Shown here: one piece after another, positions 9,038 through 18,625 of the stretch
Position numbering within the stretch: the stretch's first letter is position 1
Layout: the number at the start of each line of letters is the position of its first letter
Source: Micavibrio sp. UBA7657
GTDB lineage: Bacteria > Pseudomonadota > Alphaproteobacteria > Micavibrionales > Micavibrionaceae
Length of the DNA stretch: 64,000 nt
Reading direction: 5' to 3'
Assembly (NCBI GenBank): GCA_002483465.1
Contig: DLHX01000017.1
Location: 17,581-81,580, forward strand
Made by a program: the position numbers and the translations under genes
Notes under the pieces: model-generated
What the model was told of the DNA's origin: nothing
Databases searched by the model: none
The model's input: the letters and a program-made list of their open reading frames with translations, nothing else

Positions 9038-11697
9038 GTGTGCTGCTCGGCAATCTGGTTTTTTTAAATCCTCTTATTCTTTGGGGACTGGCGGTTTTGC
9101 CTGCGCTCTGGTTCCTGCTGCGCATTACCCCGCCTGCGCCAAAATTGATTATCCTGCCGACAACGCGTTTTCTCGCCGGGCTTATTCCTGAAAAACAAAC
9201 GTCGAGTCATACGCCGTGGTGGATTTTATTATTGCGGATGATCATCGCGGCGCTCGTGATCATCGCGCTGGCGCGGCCTGTTTATAATCCGGCGGAAGGG
9301 CTGGCAGGGAACGGACCGGTACAGATTGTCATCGATAATGGCTGGGCGTCCGCGCCTGTATGGGATAGCGAAATCCGCGCGGCGCTCGATTTAACCGCGC
9401 AAGCGGGCCGCGAAAACCGCGACATTTATATTTTGACCACCGCGCCCGGCCCGGATGGGAAGCCGCTTGCGCAAGGGCCGCTTGCTGCCGGACAGGCCGA
9501 AGCGATTATCAAAGGACTGGAGCCGCAGCCATGGCCTGCGGATTATAATGCCGCTGCTGAGCTGATAAACGATGCCGCAAAAGAAACTGTCTGGTTCGCA
9601 CACGGTATTGATGAAGGCGGAATTGCAGATTTCGCTGCCGCGCTCCGTGAGCATGGCAATGTCACTTACGTTTCGCCAACGCCGGAGCATCTTCCTCTCC
9701 TACTCGGGCGCGATGAACAGGCTGAAGGATTCCAGATTACCATCACCGCGCCGGAAACAATCACCGCCAACCGCCCGGTTACCGTGCAGGCGCTTTCTTT
9801 AGATGGCTCTGTGTTAGATCAAGTAAATATTGCAATTGATCCGGCCGCCCTGCCCGCGAAAATTAAATTCGATCTTCCTGAGGCGGTGCGCGGCGATGTC
9901 GGAAGGTTCCGCATCGGCGGCGCGCCCGGCGCGGGCGGCATTACGTTGCTTGATGAAAGCTCGCGCAAGCGTTCCGTAGGCCTTGTCGGGCCTGCTGATG
10001 ACGAAGACACCAAACCCTTCATCGAAGCACGTTATTATTTGAAACGCGCCATCGAACCTTTTGCGGAATTGTTCCAGGGCAACATTCCTGAAATTTTAAA
10101 GCACGAGCCTTCGGTTATTATCCTGCCCGATATTGCGGCGATGGCGACGGATGATTTGAACGCGCTTGAAGGCTGGGTAAAGGATGGTGGATTGTTACTG
10201 CGTTTTGCCGGGCCGGTGATGGCGAAAAGTCAGGGTGAGCCTTTCCTTGTGCCCGTGCCACTGCGGTTAGGGGGGCGCTCGATGGATGGATCGCTGACAT
10301 GGGAGAAACCCGCGAAGCTCCAGCCTTTCAGCGAAACGAGTCCGTTTTACGGCATCGAAATCCACGAAGAGATCCCCGTACGCCAGCAGATCCTCGCGCA
10401 ACCGACCGAAGATATCGACGAGCGTACATGGGCACGGCTCGAGGACGGCACGCCGCTGATCACCGCCGCACCGCTCGGCAAGGGTTTGCTTGTTATGATT
10501 CACACGACGGCGGCACCGGACTGGTCCGATCTGCCGTTGTCGGGCGCATTTGTTGAAATTCTACAACGCATTGTCAACATGACCGGCAATCCGCAAGGGT
10601 CGTTAAAAAAAACAGACGGGTTTTTACATCCGCTCTGGGTGCTGGATGGTTTCGGCACGCTCAAAAAACCCGCGCCGACCATGGCGTCGATTTCGGCTGC
10701 TGAATTTTCAAAAATAAAACCGGGCCCGGAGCATCCGCCCGGTATTTACGCCAATGAAGGATATCAACGTGCCTTAAACTTGGGCGATCATATTAAAAAT
10801 CTTGACGCCGCGTCCCTGCCCGCGAATGTATCCGTGCGCAATTACGGCGTGGATTACGAACGCGATTTAATGCCATCACTCCTTTATATGGCGCTTATAC
10901 TAATTCTCGCCGACTGGATTTTGATGACGGTTTTGATGTCGGGCTTCCGCGCGATTACGAAACTGGCGTCGGTTGCTTTGATTCTATTCTTCGCTATCCC
11001 CGCTCAGGCGCAAAGTGAGCGCGACATTGAATATGCCAACGGCTTTTATCTCGCTTTTATCAAGTCCGGCGACATGGCGCTGGATGCAGCGAGCCAGAGA
11101 GGCCTAGAAAATCTCGGAAAAATCCTGACGTCGCGCACATCGATTGAGCCCTCCGGCGTGGCGGCGTTGGATCCCGAATATGACGAACTGGTTTTCTTCC
11201 CGCTCATATACTGGCCGGTTAGCACGGCGCAGACGCCGCTTTCGGATAAAGCGATCAAGTCGATTCAAAATTATTTAGACCACGGCGGCACGATTTTATT
11301 CGACACGCGTGACCGCAGTTACGGCTCCGGCACGCTGTCTAGTTCGGCGAATGCCAATGCATTACGCACGCTGACGGCGTCACTGAATATCCCGCCGCTT
11401 GAGCCGATGGCAAAGGATCATGTTCTCAACCGCTCGTTCTATCTTTTGAACCCGGTGCGCAGCGGTTACGATCCCGGCACAATCTGGGCCGAGACGAATG
11501 TCAGCGGTCGCGACGGCGTTTCATCGGTTCTCATCGGCTCGCATGACTGGGCCTCGGCATGGTCAGGCGAAAGCGCGGGCCGCATGCAGGACATGGAATA
11601 TCGTTTCGGTGTCAATCTCGTGATGTACGCGCTCACCGGCAATTACAAAGCCGACCAAGTGCACATCCCCCATATTTTAGAGCGGCTGGGGGAATGA
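9034..11697 (+). CDS. BatA-type N-terminal / DUF4159 membrane protein
   Basis: 887-residue protein with two N-terminal membrane helices in the arrangement of the aerotolerance regulator BatA N-terminal domain (FLNPLILWGLAVLPALWFLL, then a second helix ending in ALARPVY). A long extracytoplasmic region containing a GATase1-like fold follows (VIILPDIAAM, LEGWVKDGGLLLRFAGP). A second helix cluster lies near 625-650, and a C-terminal DUF4159 domain follows (DIEYANGFYLAFIKSGD, DELVFFPLIYWPV, HGGTILFDTRD). It overlaps DUF58 by 4 bp and the next gene by 4 bp. No VWA metal site was seen in this gene. Confidence 0.85.
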   Translation: MSVLLGNLVFLNPLILWGLAVLPALWFLLRITPPAPKLIILPTTRFLAGLIPEKQTSSHTPWWILLLRMIIAALVIIALARPVYNPAEGLAGNGPVQIVIDNGWASAPVWDSEIRAALDLTAQAGRENRDIYILTTAPGPDGKPLAQGPLAAGQAEAIIKGLEPQPWPADYNAAAELINDAAKETVWFAHGIDEGGIADFAAALREHGNVTYVSPTPEHLPLLLGRDEQAEGFQITITAPETITANRPVTVQALSLDGSVLDQVNIAIDPAALPAKIKFDLPEAVRGDVGRFRIGGAPGAGGITLLDESSRKRSVGLVGPADDEDTKPFIEARYYLKRAIEPFAELFQGNIPEILKHEPSVIILPDIAAMATDDLNALEGWVKDGGLLLRFAGPVMAKSQGEPFLVPVPLRLGGRSMDGSLTWEKPAKLQPFSETSPFYGIEIHEEIPVRQQILAQPTEDIDERTWARLEDGTPLITAAPLGKGLLVMIHTTAAPDWSDLPLSGAFVEILQRIVNMTGNPQGSLKKTDGFLHPLWVLDGFGTLKKPAPTMASISAAEFSKIKPGPEHPPGIYANEGYQRALNLGDHIKNLDAASLPANVSVRNYGVDYERDLMPSLLYMALILILADWILMTVLMSGFRAITKLASVALILFFAIPAQAQSERDIEYANGFYLAFIKSGDMALDAASQRGLENLGKILTSRTSIEPSGVAALDPEYDELVFFPLIYWPVSTAQTPLSDKAIKSIQNYLDHGGTILFDTRDRSYGSGTLSSSANANALRTLTASLNIPPLEPMAKDHVLNRSFYLLNPVRSGYDPGTIWAETNVSGRDGVSSVLIGSHDWASAWSGESAGRMQDMEYRFGVNLVMYALTGNYKADQVHIPHILERLGE

Positions 11698-13781
11698 TGG
11701 ACAAGATGGCGGTCACAATTCATTTCTCTCCCCTGCTGCCGATGTTCTGGCTCGGTCTTGCGATCGGCATCGCGGTTATGGCGCTGGCGTTCGCGTTCTG
11801 GAAGAACCGCAATGGCATGGTGCTGCGTTGCTTTCTGACAGCGGCGTTCATTGCGGCGCTGCTTAATCCTTCTTTGATCGAGGAACAGCGTGATCCAGTG
11901 ACCGATGTCGCCTTCGTGGTCGTCGATAAAAGCCCGAGCCAGGATTTGGGCGAGCGAAAAAAACGCACCGAAGAAGCGCTGGCTTATTTACAGACTGAAC
12001 TGAAAGACAAGCCGGGCATTGAACTACGCGTTGTTGAATCCGCAACCGATGAAAAGCTGGCGCGAGAGACGCGGCTGTTCGAAGCGCTTGATAAAGCCAT
12101 CGCCGATGTCCCGGCGGGCCGCCGCGCGGGCGCGGTGTTCCTGACCGACGGACAGATTCATGACATTCCCAAAAATGCGGAGGAAGCCACGCAATACGGC
12201 CCGGTCACGACATGGCTGAGCGGTGACAAGAATGAAAAAGACCGCCGCCTCGTGATCGTTCAGGCTCCGGCCTACGGCATCGTCGGCCAGAACGTTCAGA
12301 TGAAATACAAGGTCGAGGATACATCCAATATCCGCGAAGATGTCGCCGCCGTCACGATCAACCGCCTCGGCCAGCCGCCGGAAGTGGTGATGGTCGAGCC
12401 CGGCGAGGAACAGACTGTAGACCTGAAAGTCGAACATGCCGGGCAGAATGTTTTTGAACTGAGCGTTCAGGGTATGGACGGTGAGTTGACCCCACTCAAT
12501 AACCGTGCAGCTTTGATTGTGAATGGCGTGCGGGATCGTCTGCGCGTTCTACTCGTCTCCGGCCAGCCACATGCGGGCGGGCGCACATGGCGCGACCTGC
12601 TGACCTCCGACCCTGGCGTTGATCTCGTGCATTTCACAATTCTGCGCGACCCGGAGAAGTTAGATCTCACGCCACAGAATGAATTGTCGCTGATCGCCTT
12701 CCCGTTCCAGGAATTGTTTGAGACAAAGCTTTACGATTTCGACCTGATTATTTTCGATCAATATAAACTTAACCGCATTCTGCCGGATTATTATTTCGAA
12801 AATATCGTCAAATATGTGGAGCAAGGCGGCGCGTTGCTGGAGGCGAGCGGGCCGTCTTTCGCGACGGAAGATTCCGTTTATTACACAGATCTTGCCAATA
12901 TCCTGCCCGCCGCACCCACCGGCGAGATCATCCGTAAATCCTTTAAGCCGGAACTGACCGAGGACGGATTCAAACACCCGGTCACAAGTTATCTCGAGGG
13001 GCCTCGCTCGGACCCCGCGCATCCGGGCTGGTCGAACTGGCTGCGGCAGGTCGGCATCACGCAGCGCAGCGGCGATGTGCTGATGAAAGGCGCGAATGAC
13101 ATGCCGCTGCTCATTCTCGACCGCGTCGGCAAGGGCCGCGTCGCGCAGTTAGCCAGCGATCATATCTGGCTGTGGTCGCGTGGCTATGGACCTGGCGGGC
13201 CGCACGCTGAATTGCTCCGCCGCATCGTGCACTGGTCGATGAAAGAACCGGAGCTCGATGAAAAGGCGCTGACGGCCGAAGTGCATGGCGATTTGATTAC
13301 CGTGCGCAGCCGTAATTTCCGCCAACCCGACATGCGCGTACAGATGACAAAACCGGACGGCAAGACGGAAGAAATAAAACTGGAAGCGACGCCAGAAGGA
13401 ATCCTGCGGGCGGATATCAAGGCCGACCTGCTCGGCATCTATAGTTTTGAAGATGCCGAAGGCCAGAAAGCCTATGCGGTGTCGGGCGATCTGAACCCGC
13501 CGGAACTCAGCGGCGTGCGGACGACAGAAGAATTGATGAAACCCTTAAGCGATGCAAGCGGCGGCGGCATGCTTTGGATGGCGAACACACCGCATCCGAA
13601 TGTCAGATTCTACACGGACGGGCGCATGTTCGGCGGTGGCAATAATGTCATCTTCCGCCGCAACAATGCCTATGATGTCAAAGGGGTCGAGGAAAAGCCG
13701 GTGCTACCCGCCCCGTTCCTTGCGCTGGCATTCCTGATGCTGGTGACGTTCGTGTGGTGGCGTGAGGGCCGTGCGGGTTAA
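11694..13781 (+). CDS. large membrane protein with VWA-like and glutamine-amidotransferase-like regions
   Basis: 695-residue protein from the ATG at 11694 (ATGA overlap with the preceding gene). Upstream codons of the same frame lie inside that gene and were dropped. Two N-terminal helices precede a VWA-like segment (FVVVDKSPSQDLGERKKRTEEAL). A class I amidotransferase-like fold follows (RVLLVSGQPHAGGRTW, YDFDLIIFDQYKL, VEQGGALLEASGP), with no catalytic Cys visible, then a beta-rich domain and a C-terminal helix ending WWREGRAG. It is the last gene of the moxR operon and overlaps the convergent transglycosylase gene by 4 bp. Confidence 0.8.
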   Translation: MMDKMAVTIHFSPLLPMFWLGLAIGIAVMALAFAFWKNRNGMVLRCFLTAAFIAALLNPSLIEEQRDPVTDVAFVVVDKSPSQDLGERKKRTEEALAYLQTELKDKPGIELRVVESATDEKLARETRLFEALDKAIADVPAGRRAGAVFLTDGQIHDIPKNAEEATQYGPVTTWLSGDKNEKDRRLVIVQAPAYGIVGQNVQMKYKVEDTSNIREDVAAVTINRLGQPPEVVMVEPGEEQTVDLKVEHAGQNVFELSVQGMDGELTPLNNRAALIVNGVRDRLRVLLVSGQPHAGGRTWRDLLTSDPGVDLVHFTILRDPEKLDLTPQNELSLIAFPFQELFETKLYDFDLIIFDQYKLNRILPDYYFENIVKYVEQGGALLEASGPSFATEDSVYYTDLANILPAAPTGEIIRKSFKPELTEDGFKHPVTSYLEGPRSDPAHPGWSNWLRQVGITQRSGDVLMKGANDMPLLILDRVGKGRVAQLASDHIWLWSRGYGPGGPHAELLRRIVHWSMKEPELDEKALTAEVHGDLITVRSRNFRQPDMRVQMTKPDGKTEEIKLEATPEGILRADIKADLLGIYSFEDAEGQKAYAVSGDLNPPELSGVRTTEELMKPLSDASGGGMLWMANTPHPNVRFYTDGRMFGGGNNVIFRRNNAYDVKGVEEKPVLPAPFLALAFLMLVTFVWWREGRAG

Positions 13782-15703
13782 TAGATGCCATTCATGGCGA
13801 CGTGAATTTCTGCCACCGGATCTTTCTGCACGCCCTTAAGACGTAATCTATAAACGTAAATCGATTCCATCACGCGCTGCGTGTAGTTGCGCGTCTCGTA
13901 AATCGGTATCATCTCGATCCAGTCGACGAGATCGACCTCGCCCTTGCGCGGATCGCCAAAGTTTTCGATCCAGCCATCGACGCGGCCCGGCCCGGCGTTA
14001 TAGGCGGCAATCGCCATCGGGTAAAAGCCTTTATAACGCGCGAGCAATTCCTGCATATATGTCGTACCGAGGCGGATGTTGTAATCGGGGTTGCTGAGTT
14101 TGCTGGGGCTGTAAGCGAGGCCGGCTTTCTTGGCCATGCTTTTGGCCGTTGCGGGCATGAGCTGCATCATGCCGGTTGCGCCGACAGGACTCTGTGCCGC
14201 AGGATCGAACATGCTTTCCTGGCGGATGATGGAGTGAACGAGCGCCCATTCGGTCGGCACGCCCTGCAGACGGTCGGTGATGACGGGATAGGATTGCGCC
14301 GTCAGGAACAGGCCCTTGTTCGTCGCTTCCTTGGCGATTTTCACGGCGTTGTAATATTGCTTCATGTCAGAGGCCAATTCGGCGGCGAAGCGGTAGGCTT
14401 TGGGCGTGCCTTGCGTTTCCGCGAACTGCTCGAGGAAACGGCTGGATTCCTTTTTCATCCCGGCAGCGTGGAAAAACTCCGCGGCCCGGATCATATCATT
14501 CCGGTTCATCTGCGTGCGGTCGGCGGCGGAAATCTGCGGGGCCGACGCATTCGGCAGCGTGTTCTGCAGGCCGACTTCCGCGCCCGCGAGCTGGCCGTAG
14601 AACACGGTCTGGTATTTACCCGCTTCTTTGAACCACGCGTCGGCGACTTTTTTCTGCTTCATTGCCTGCGCCGTGCGGCCCATCCAGTAGGCGCCGCGCG
14701 CCTTGCTCACGGGCGTGCTGACATTTTTGTAGAGCGCCTCGAAATGTTTCGCGGCCTTGGCGGGCTCATCCAGATAGCGCAGCGCCAGCCACCCGGCCAT
14801 CCATTCGGCCTCGGCAAATGCAAAGCCTTCCGTCTGGCTATGTTTGGACGCCAGCAGATAGGCGCTTTCATACATTTTGCGCTCGAGCAGGCGGCGAATG
14901 ATGATGTGGCGTTCCTTCCACCAGTCGCCGGGATTTTGAATCTGGCTTGCGGGCGGCGCGTTGTTCAGAATTTCCATCGCCTCGACATCGAGATTGTTTT
15001 TCCGGCGCCAGCGCACTCTTTCATACAACAGGCCGGGATCGTTCTGCAGATTGCGCGGCACTTTTGCGAGCAGTGCATTGATGCCGGGCTTGTCCTCGGC
15101 TATCGCGATGCGCGCTTCGGTCAATTGCGGATAGCCATGCCCGAGAACCTCGGCGATGCCGCGCGCATTCGTGAACTGGCTGGAGAATAAAAGCGTATCC
15201 AGGCGCTTCCTGTGCGCGTTCATGTCGAGCAGGCCGCCATATTTAAAATAGATGCGTTTCTGGTCGTCGCGCGTCGTGAGTTTCGAGGCCCACCATTCGG
15301 TGATAAATTTCTTCGCCTTGACCTGCTGACCCGTGCCGGTCAGCGCACCGAGATAACGGTCAAGGCCTGCGGCTGTCAGCGGCGGATAATCGGCAAACCA
15401 TGCATTGACCTCGGCATTGCTGAGGCGTGCGGGCATGTCCTTCTCGGCCTTCTCGCGCAGGGCATCCATGCGTGGCCAGTCGGGGTTGCCCCGGATGAAC
15501 TGCGCCAGTTGTGTGTAGTTCGATTGCGCATCCTCCTCGCGGAAATACATCCATATATAAAGCTTGTGCGCGAGCGGGTCTTTCGTCTGCTGGACGAGTT
15601 TTTGCGCCATCGACCATTGCTTCTGCTGCATGGCCTGCAAGGCGCGGATGATGGTGGCGTTATCGGCCTTCGAGACCGAGGGCCCCAGCAGGAAAACAGC
15701 CAT
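13778..15703 (-). CDS. slt: soluble lytic murein transglycosylase, Slt70-like
   Basis: Periplasmic enzyme cleaving peptidoglycan with formation of 1,6-anhydro-muramic acid. The 641-residue version from ATG 15703 has an N-terminal signal segment ending SVSKA and a long alpha-superhelical region of short repeats. The C-terminal SLT domain has catalytic Glu496 in IIRQES, then GATGMMQLMPATA, AAYNAGPGRVDGW and the ETRNYTQRV box. The open frame reaches 16444, but that extension is antisense to dapA and is not credible. A TTG at 15769 would give a fuller signal peptide with an Arg/Lys n-region and is a good alternative start. Confidence 0.9.
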   Translation of the reverse strand: MAVFLLGPSVSKADNATIIRALQAMQQKQWSMAQKLVQQTKDPLAHKLYIWMYFREEDAQSNYTQLAQFIRGNPDWPRMDALREKAEKDMPARLSNAEVNAWFADYPPLTAAGLDRYLGALTGTGQQVKAKKFITEWWASKLTTRDDQKRIYFKYGGLLDMNAHRKRLDTLLFSSQFTNARGIAEVLGHGYPQLTEARIAIAEDKPGINALLAKVPRNLQNDPGLLYERVRWRRKNNLDVEAMEILNNAPPASQIQNPGDWWKERHIIIRRLLERKMYESAYLLASKHSQTEGFAFAEAEWMAGWLALRYLDEPAKAAKHFEALYKNVSTPVSKARGAYWMGRTAQAMKQKKVADAWFKEAGKYQTVFYGQLAGAEVGLQNTLPNASAPQISAADRTQMNRNDMIRAAEFFHAAGMKKESSRFLEQFAETQGTPKAYRFAAELASDMKQYYNAVKIAKEATNKGLFLTAQSYPVITDRLQGVPTEWALVHSIIRQESMFDPAAQSPVGATGMMQLMPATAKSMAKKAGLAYSPSKLSNPDYNIRLGTTYMQELLARYKGFYPMAIAAYNAGPGRVDGWIENFGDPRKGEVDLVDWIEMIPIYETRNYTQRVMESIYVYRLRLKGVQKDPVAEIHVAMNGIY

Positions 15704-15805
15704 AAGCCCCAAAACAAGGCTTTTCTTGCAAGGACGCAGGCGCGCGGCTAGACTGGCAACCGGTCGCAAAGTGTTGCGGCCAAAGGATTTAAAGGAAAGT
15801 TTTAC

Positions 15806-16711
15806 ATGTTTAAAGGCTCTATCCCGGCGCTGATTACGCCCTTCAGGAACGGCGAGATCGACTGGCCCGCGTTCAACAATTTTGTTGAATGGCAGGTCGA
15901 ACAGGGATCTCACGGCGTTGTGCCCTGCGGGACTACCGGCGAGTCCCCTACGCTTTCTCACGATGAACATAATGCCATTGTCGAGAGGTGCGTGGCCGTG
16001 GTCAAGAAGAGAGTTCCGGTTATTGCCGGAACGGGCTCGAATTCCACAAAAGAAGCGATAGACCTGACCCAGCACGCCAAGGATGCAGGCGCGGATGCTG
16101 CGCTGATCGTCACGCCCTATTATAACAAGCCGACGCAGGAAGGCATGTACCAGCACTTCAAGGCGATTCATGACGCGGTGGCGCTGCCGATCATAATTTA
16201 TAACATCCCCGGGCGTTCGGTCATCGATATGAGCAACGACACGATTGCGCGTCTTGCCAAGTTGCCGAATATTGTGGGTATCAAGGATGCAACCGGTCAC
16301 CTGGACCGTCCGTCCCTGCTCCGGCAAAAAGTGGGCGATAAATTCTGCCAGCTCAGCGGCAATGATGAATCCTCGCCCGCATTCCTCGCGCAGGGGGGCG
16401 TCGGTTGCATATCGGTAGCGGCCAATATCGCGCCTGCCCTGCATGCCAAGATGCAGGATGCGTGGGTAAAGTCTGACCTGAAAACGCTCGCCACGATCCG
16501 CGACCAGCTCGTGCCGTTATGGAGCGCGATTTTCTGCGAAACCAACCCTGCGCCGACAAAATATGCGCTCAGCCGCTTGGGTTTCTGCACGGATGAAGTG
16601 CGCCTCCCGCTCGTCCGGGCCACAGAAAACGCGCGCAAGCTGGTGGATGAGGCCATGGCGCATGCCGGCATCAAGGCCGAAGCCGCCGCGCCGCGCAAGG
16701 CCCATGCCTGA
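15806..16711 (+). CDS. dapA: 4-hydroxy-tetrahydrodipicolinate synthase
   Basis: 301-residue class I aldolase condensing pyruvate with aspartate semialdehyde, the first committed step to lysine and meso-diaminopimelate. CGTTGESPTL at 41-50, Tyr132 in IYNIPGRS and the Schiff-base Lys160 in VGIKDATG are all present. The ATG is preceded by AAGGA. It is divergent from the lytic transglycosylase and 5 bp ahead of smpB, an arrangement common in alphaproteobacteria. Confidence 0.96.
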   Translation: MFKGSIPALITPFRNGEIDWPAFNNFVEWQVEQGSHGVVPCGTTGESPTLSHDEHNAIVERCVAVVKKRVPVIAGTGSNSTKEAIDLTQHAKDAGADAALIVTPYYNKPTQEGMYQHFKAIHDAVALPIIIYNIPGRSVIDMSNDTIARLAKLPNIVGIKDATGHLDRPSLLRQKVGDKFCQLSGNDESSPAFLAQGGVGCISVAANIAPALHAKMQDAWVKSDLKTLATIRDQLVPLWSAIFCETNPAPTKYALSRLGFCTDEVRLPLVRATENARKLVDEAMAHAGIKAEAAAPRKAHA

Positions 16712-16716
16712 TTTTC

Positions 16717-17214
16717 ATGGCCAACAAGAAAAAAGATAAAAAATCAGGATTGCTTTCGACGAACGTGACGGTGGCCGAAAACCGCCGCGCGCGTTACGAA
16801 TACACGCTCGAGGATAAATTCGAGGCCGGGTTGATGTTGACGGGAAGCGAGGTGAAATCGCTGCGCACCGGGCAATGTTCGATCAACGAAGCCTATGTCG
16901 GGCCGCAGCGCGGGGAAATCTGGCTGTTCAACGCGAACATCGCCGAATACAAGAAGGCCCATGCCGACCGCCAGCACGAGCCCAAGCGCGCGCGGAAATT
17001 ATTGCTGGCCAAGCGCGAGATGAACAAAATCCTCGGCGCGACACAGCGCGAGGGCTACACGGTTATTCCCCTGCGGTTGTTTTTCAACGGGCGCGGGCTG
17101 GCGAAACTTGAAATTGCGCTGGCGAAGGGTAAAAAACTGCACGACAAGCGCGAGACGACAAAAAAGCGCGACTGGAGCCGCCAGAAATCGAGATTATTAA
17201 GGACGAAGGATTAA
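16717..17214 (+). CDS. smpB: SsrA-binding protein
   Basis: 165-residue tmRNA partner needed for trans-translation rescue of stalled ribosomes. Family motifs present are RARYEYTLEDKFEAGLMLTG, SEVKSLRTGQ, LFNANIAEY and the KKLHDKRET block, followed by a basic tail. It is 5 bp behind dapA. Its last 4 bp overlap the convergent corA stop. The tmRNA gene itself is not in the window. Confidence 0.96.
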   Translation: MANKKKDKKSGLLSTNVTVAENRRARYEYTLEDKFEAGLMLTGSEVKSLRTGQCSINEAYVGPQRGEIWLFNANIAEYKKAHADRQHEPKRARKLLLAKREMNKILGATQREGYTVIPLRLFFNGRGLAKLEIALAKGKKLHDKRETTKKRDWSRQKSRLLRTKD

Positions 17215-18323
17215 CTTTCCTCTTCCCCGGGCGCGCCGCCGGGTTTTTTCGTATCCAGCCAGCCGAGATTCCAGAAAAACAGCAGCATACCCAGGAAAAT
17301 CACCAGCATGACGCCCATGACGACGGGATAGCCGTGGGGATGGTTTAATTCAGGCATGTTGGCGGGAAAATCCGTATTGAAATTCATACCGTATACGCCG
17401 ACGATGAAGGTCAGCGGCATGAAGATTGTGGTGATAACGGTCAGGACCTTCATGACTTCGTTCATGCGTGTGCTGATGGATGAGAAATAAAGGTCGGACA
17501 GCGAGGAGAGCCGGTCTCGGTAGTTTTCGATGATGTCCAGAATTTGAATGACGTGATCGTGGCAGTCCCGCAGGAACAGCAGCGTCTCCTTGCGGACAAG
17601 TTTTGTATCCGCGTTAATGCGGCTGAGGGCTTCGCGGATCGGCCAGACACAAAGACGGAGGGCGTGCAGTTCGCGGCGGATTTTATGGACATGCGCCATG
17701 GCGGATTCGGCGGGGTTTTCGAGAATGGCTTCTTCAAGCTCATCAAGGCGATCACCGTATTGCTCGAGCACGGGGAAATAACCGTCGACAATCGCGTCGA
17801 TCAGCGCATAAGCCATGTAATCGGCGTGGGCCATGCGCAGGCGCTTGCCGCCTTTTCGCAGGCGCTCGCGCACGCCGTCGAACACGTCGCCGACATCCTC
17901 CTGGAAGGTCAGGAGATAATTTTTTCCCCAGAACATGGATATCTGCTCGAGCGAAGGTGCTGCATTCTCCCCTCTTGTGACCATGCGTAAGGTTGCGAAC
18001 ATGTGGCTTTCATATTCCTCGACCTTGGCGCGCTGGGGAACGTGCAGAACATCTTCAAGGGCCAGTGCGTGGAGGCTGAACATTTCACCGAGATCGGCGA
18101 TGACTTTTGCATCGGCAAGGCCGTCGACATTGACCCAGATCATCGGCCATTTCTGGCGGTAGATTTCAATATCGGCGACGGAGGTTATTTTCGGCTCTTC
18201 AAGCCCATCAACATCGAAGGCGAAGACGGTGATGACCGGCTGCACGGCACCCTTCGGGGCCTGCAACGTTCCCGGTGCAAGCCCCGCCTTGGGATGTGCC
18301 TTATAGAGCAGCCGTGCCTTCAA
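17211..18323 (-). CDS. corA: CorA-family divalent cation transporter
   Basis: 370-residue CorA protein, a pentameric Mg2+/Co2+ channel of the inner membrane. There is a long cytoplasmic domain and two C-terminal transmembrane helices with the pore motif GMN in YGMNFNTDFPANMPELNHPHG, followed by a charged tail. It is last in a minus-strand run with recA and two AT-rich small genes. Its start overlaps the preceding 101-residue gene by 4 bp. Confidence 0.93.
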   Translation of the reverse strand: MKARLLYKAHPKAGLAPGTLQAPKGAVQPVITVFAFDVDGLEEPKITSVADIEIYRQKWPMIWVNVDGLADAKVIADLGEMFSLHALALEDVLHVPQRAKVEEYESHMFATLRMVTRGENAAPSLEQISMFWGKNYLLTFQEDVGDVFDGVRERLRKGGKRLRMAHADYMAYALIDAIVDGYFPVLEQYGDRLDELEEAILENPAESAMAHVHKIRRELHALRLCVWPIREALSRINADTKLVRKETLLFLRDCHDHVIQILDIIENYRDRLSSLSDLYFSSISTRMNEVMKVLTVITTIFMPLTFIVGVYGMNFNTDFPANMPELNHPHGYPVVMGVMLVIFLGMLLFFWNLGWLDTKKPGGAPGEEES

Positions 18324-18625
18324 ATCCTATCCTTTTTAATAGACTTAAACTTTGTAATATAAAATCCTAAACTCCCAAAAATAAATGCAAAAAAGATTGG
18401 GACCGTGAAACTCCAATGATAACCGGGGAGTGCAAGGCTGCCATATTGAGTTACCCACTTTGCAGAATCATTTTCTAGAGCTTCCCTCATAGCTTCAGAA
18501 TTCGTCATATCAACTGGAGTATCTCCAATATATATACCCCATTCTGACATAAACATTCCGTTGAACCATAACCCAAAAAGTATTCCAAATAATAGAAGTG
18601 CTATTTGAATAATAATTGTTTTCAT
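18320..18625 (-). CDS. AT-rich orphan membrane protein
   Basis: 101-residue protein without a recognised family. It has an N-terminal hydrophobic helix (about 4-22), a polar middle (IGDTPVDMTNSEAMREALEN), and a second helix (about 73-91) followed by the basic tail KFKSIKKDRI. Base composition is clearly lower in GC than recA or corA, which flank it with its equally AT-rich neighbour. Four-base overlaps at both ends suggest translational coupling. Transfer from another genome is an inference from composition. Confidence 0.55.
   Translation of the reverse strand: MKTIIIQIALLLFGILFGLWFNGMFMSEWGIYIGDTPVDMTNSEAMREALENDSAKWVTQYGSLALPGYHWSFTVPIFFAFIFGSLGFYITKFKSIKKDRI

Noticed and set aside
14234..15190. 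318-codon plus-strand frame
   Set aside because: It is antisense to the transglycosylase gene and shows no family motif.
15704..16444. N-terminal extension of the lytic transglycosylase frame
   Set aside because: It is antisense to dapA over most of its length; the signal peptide lies near 15703-15769.
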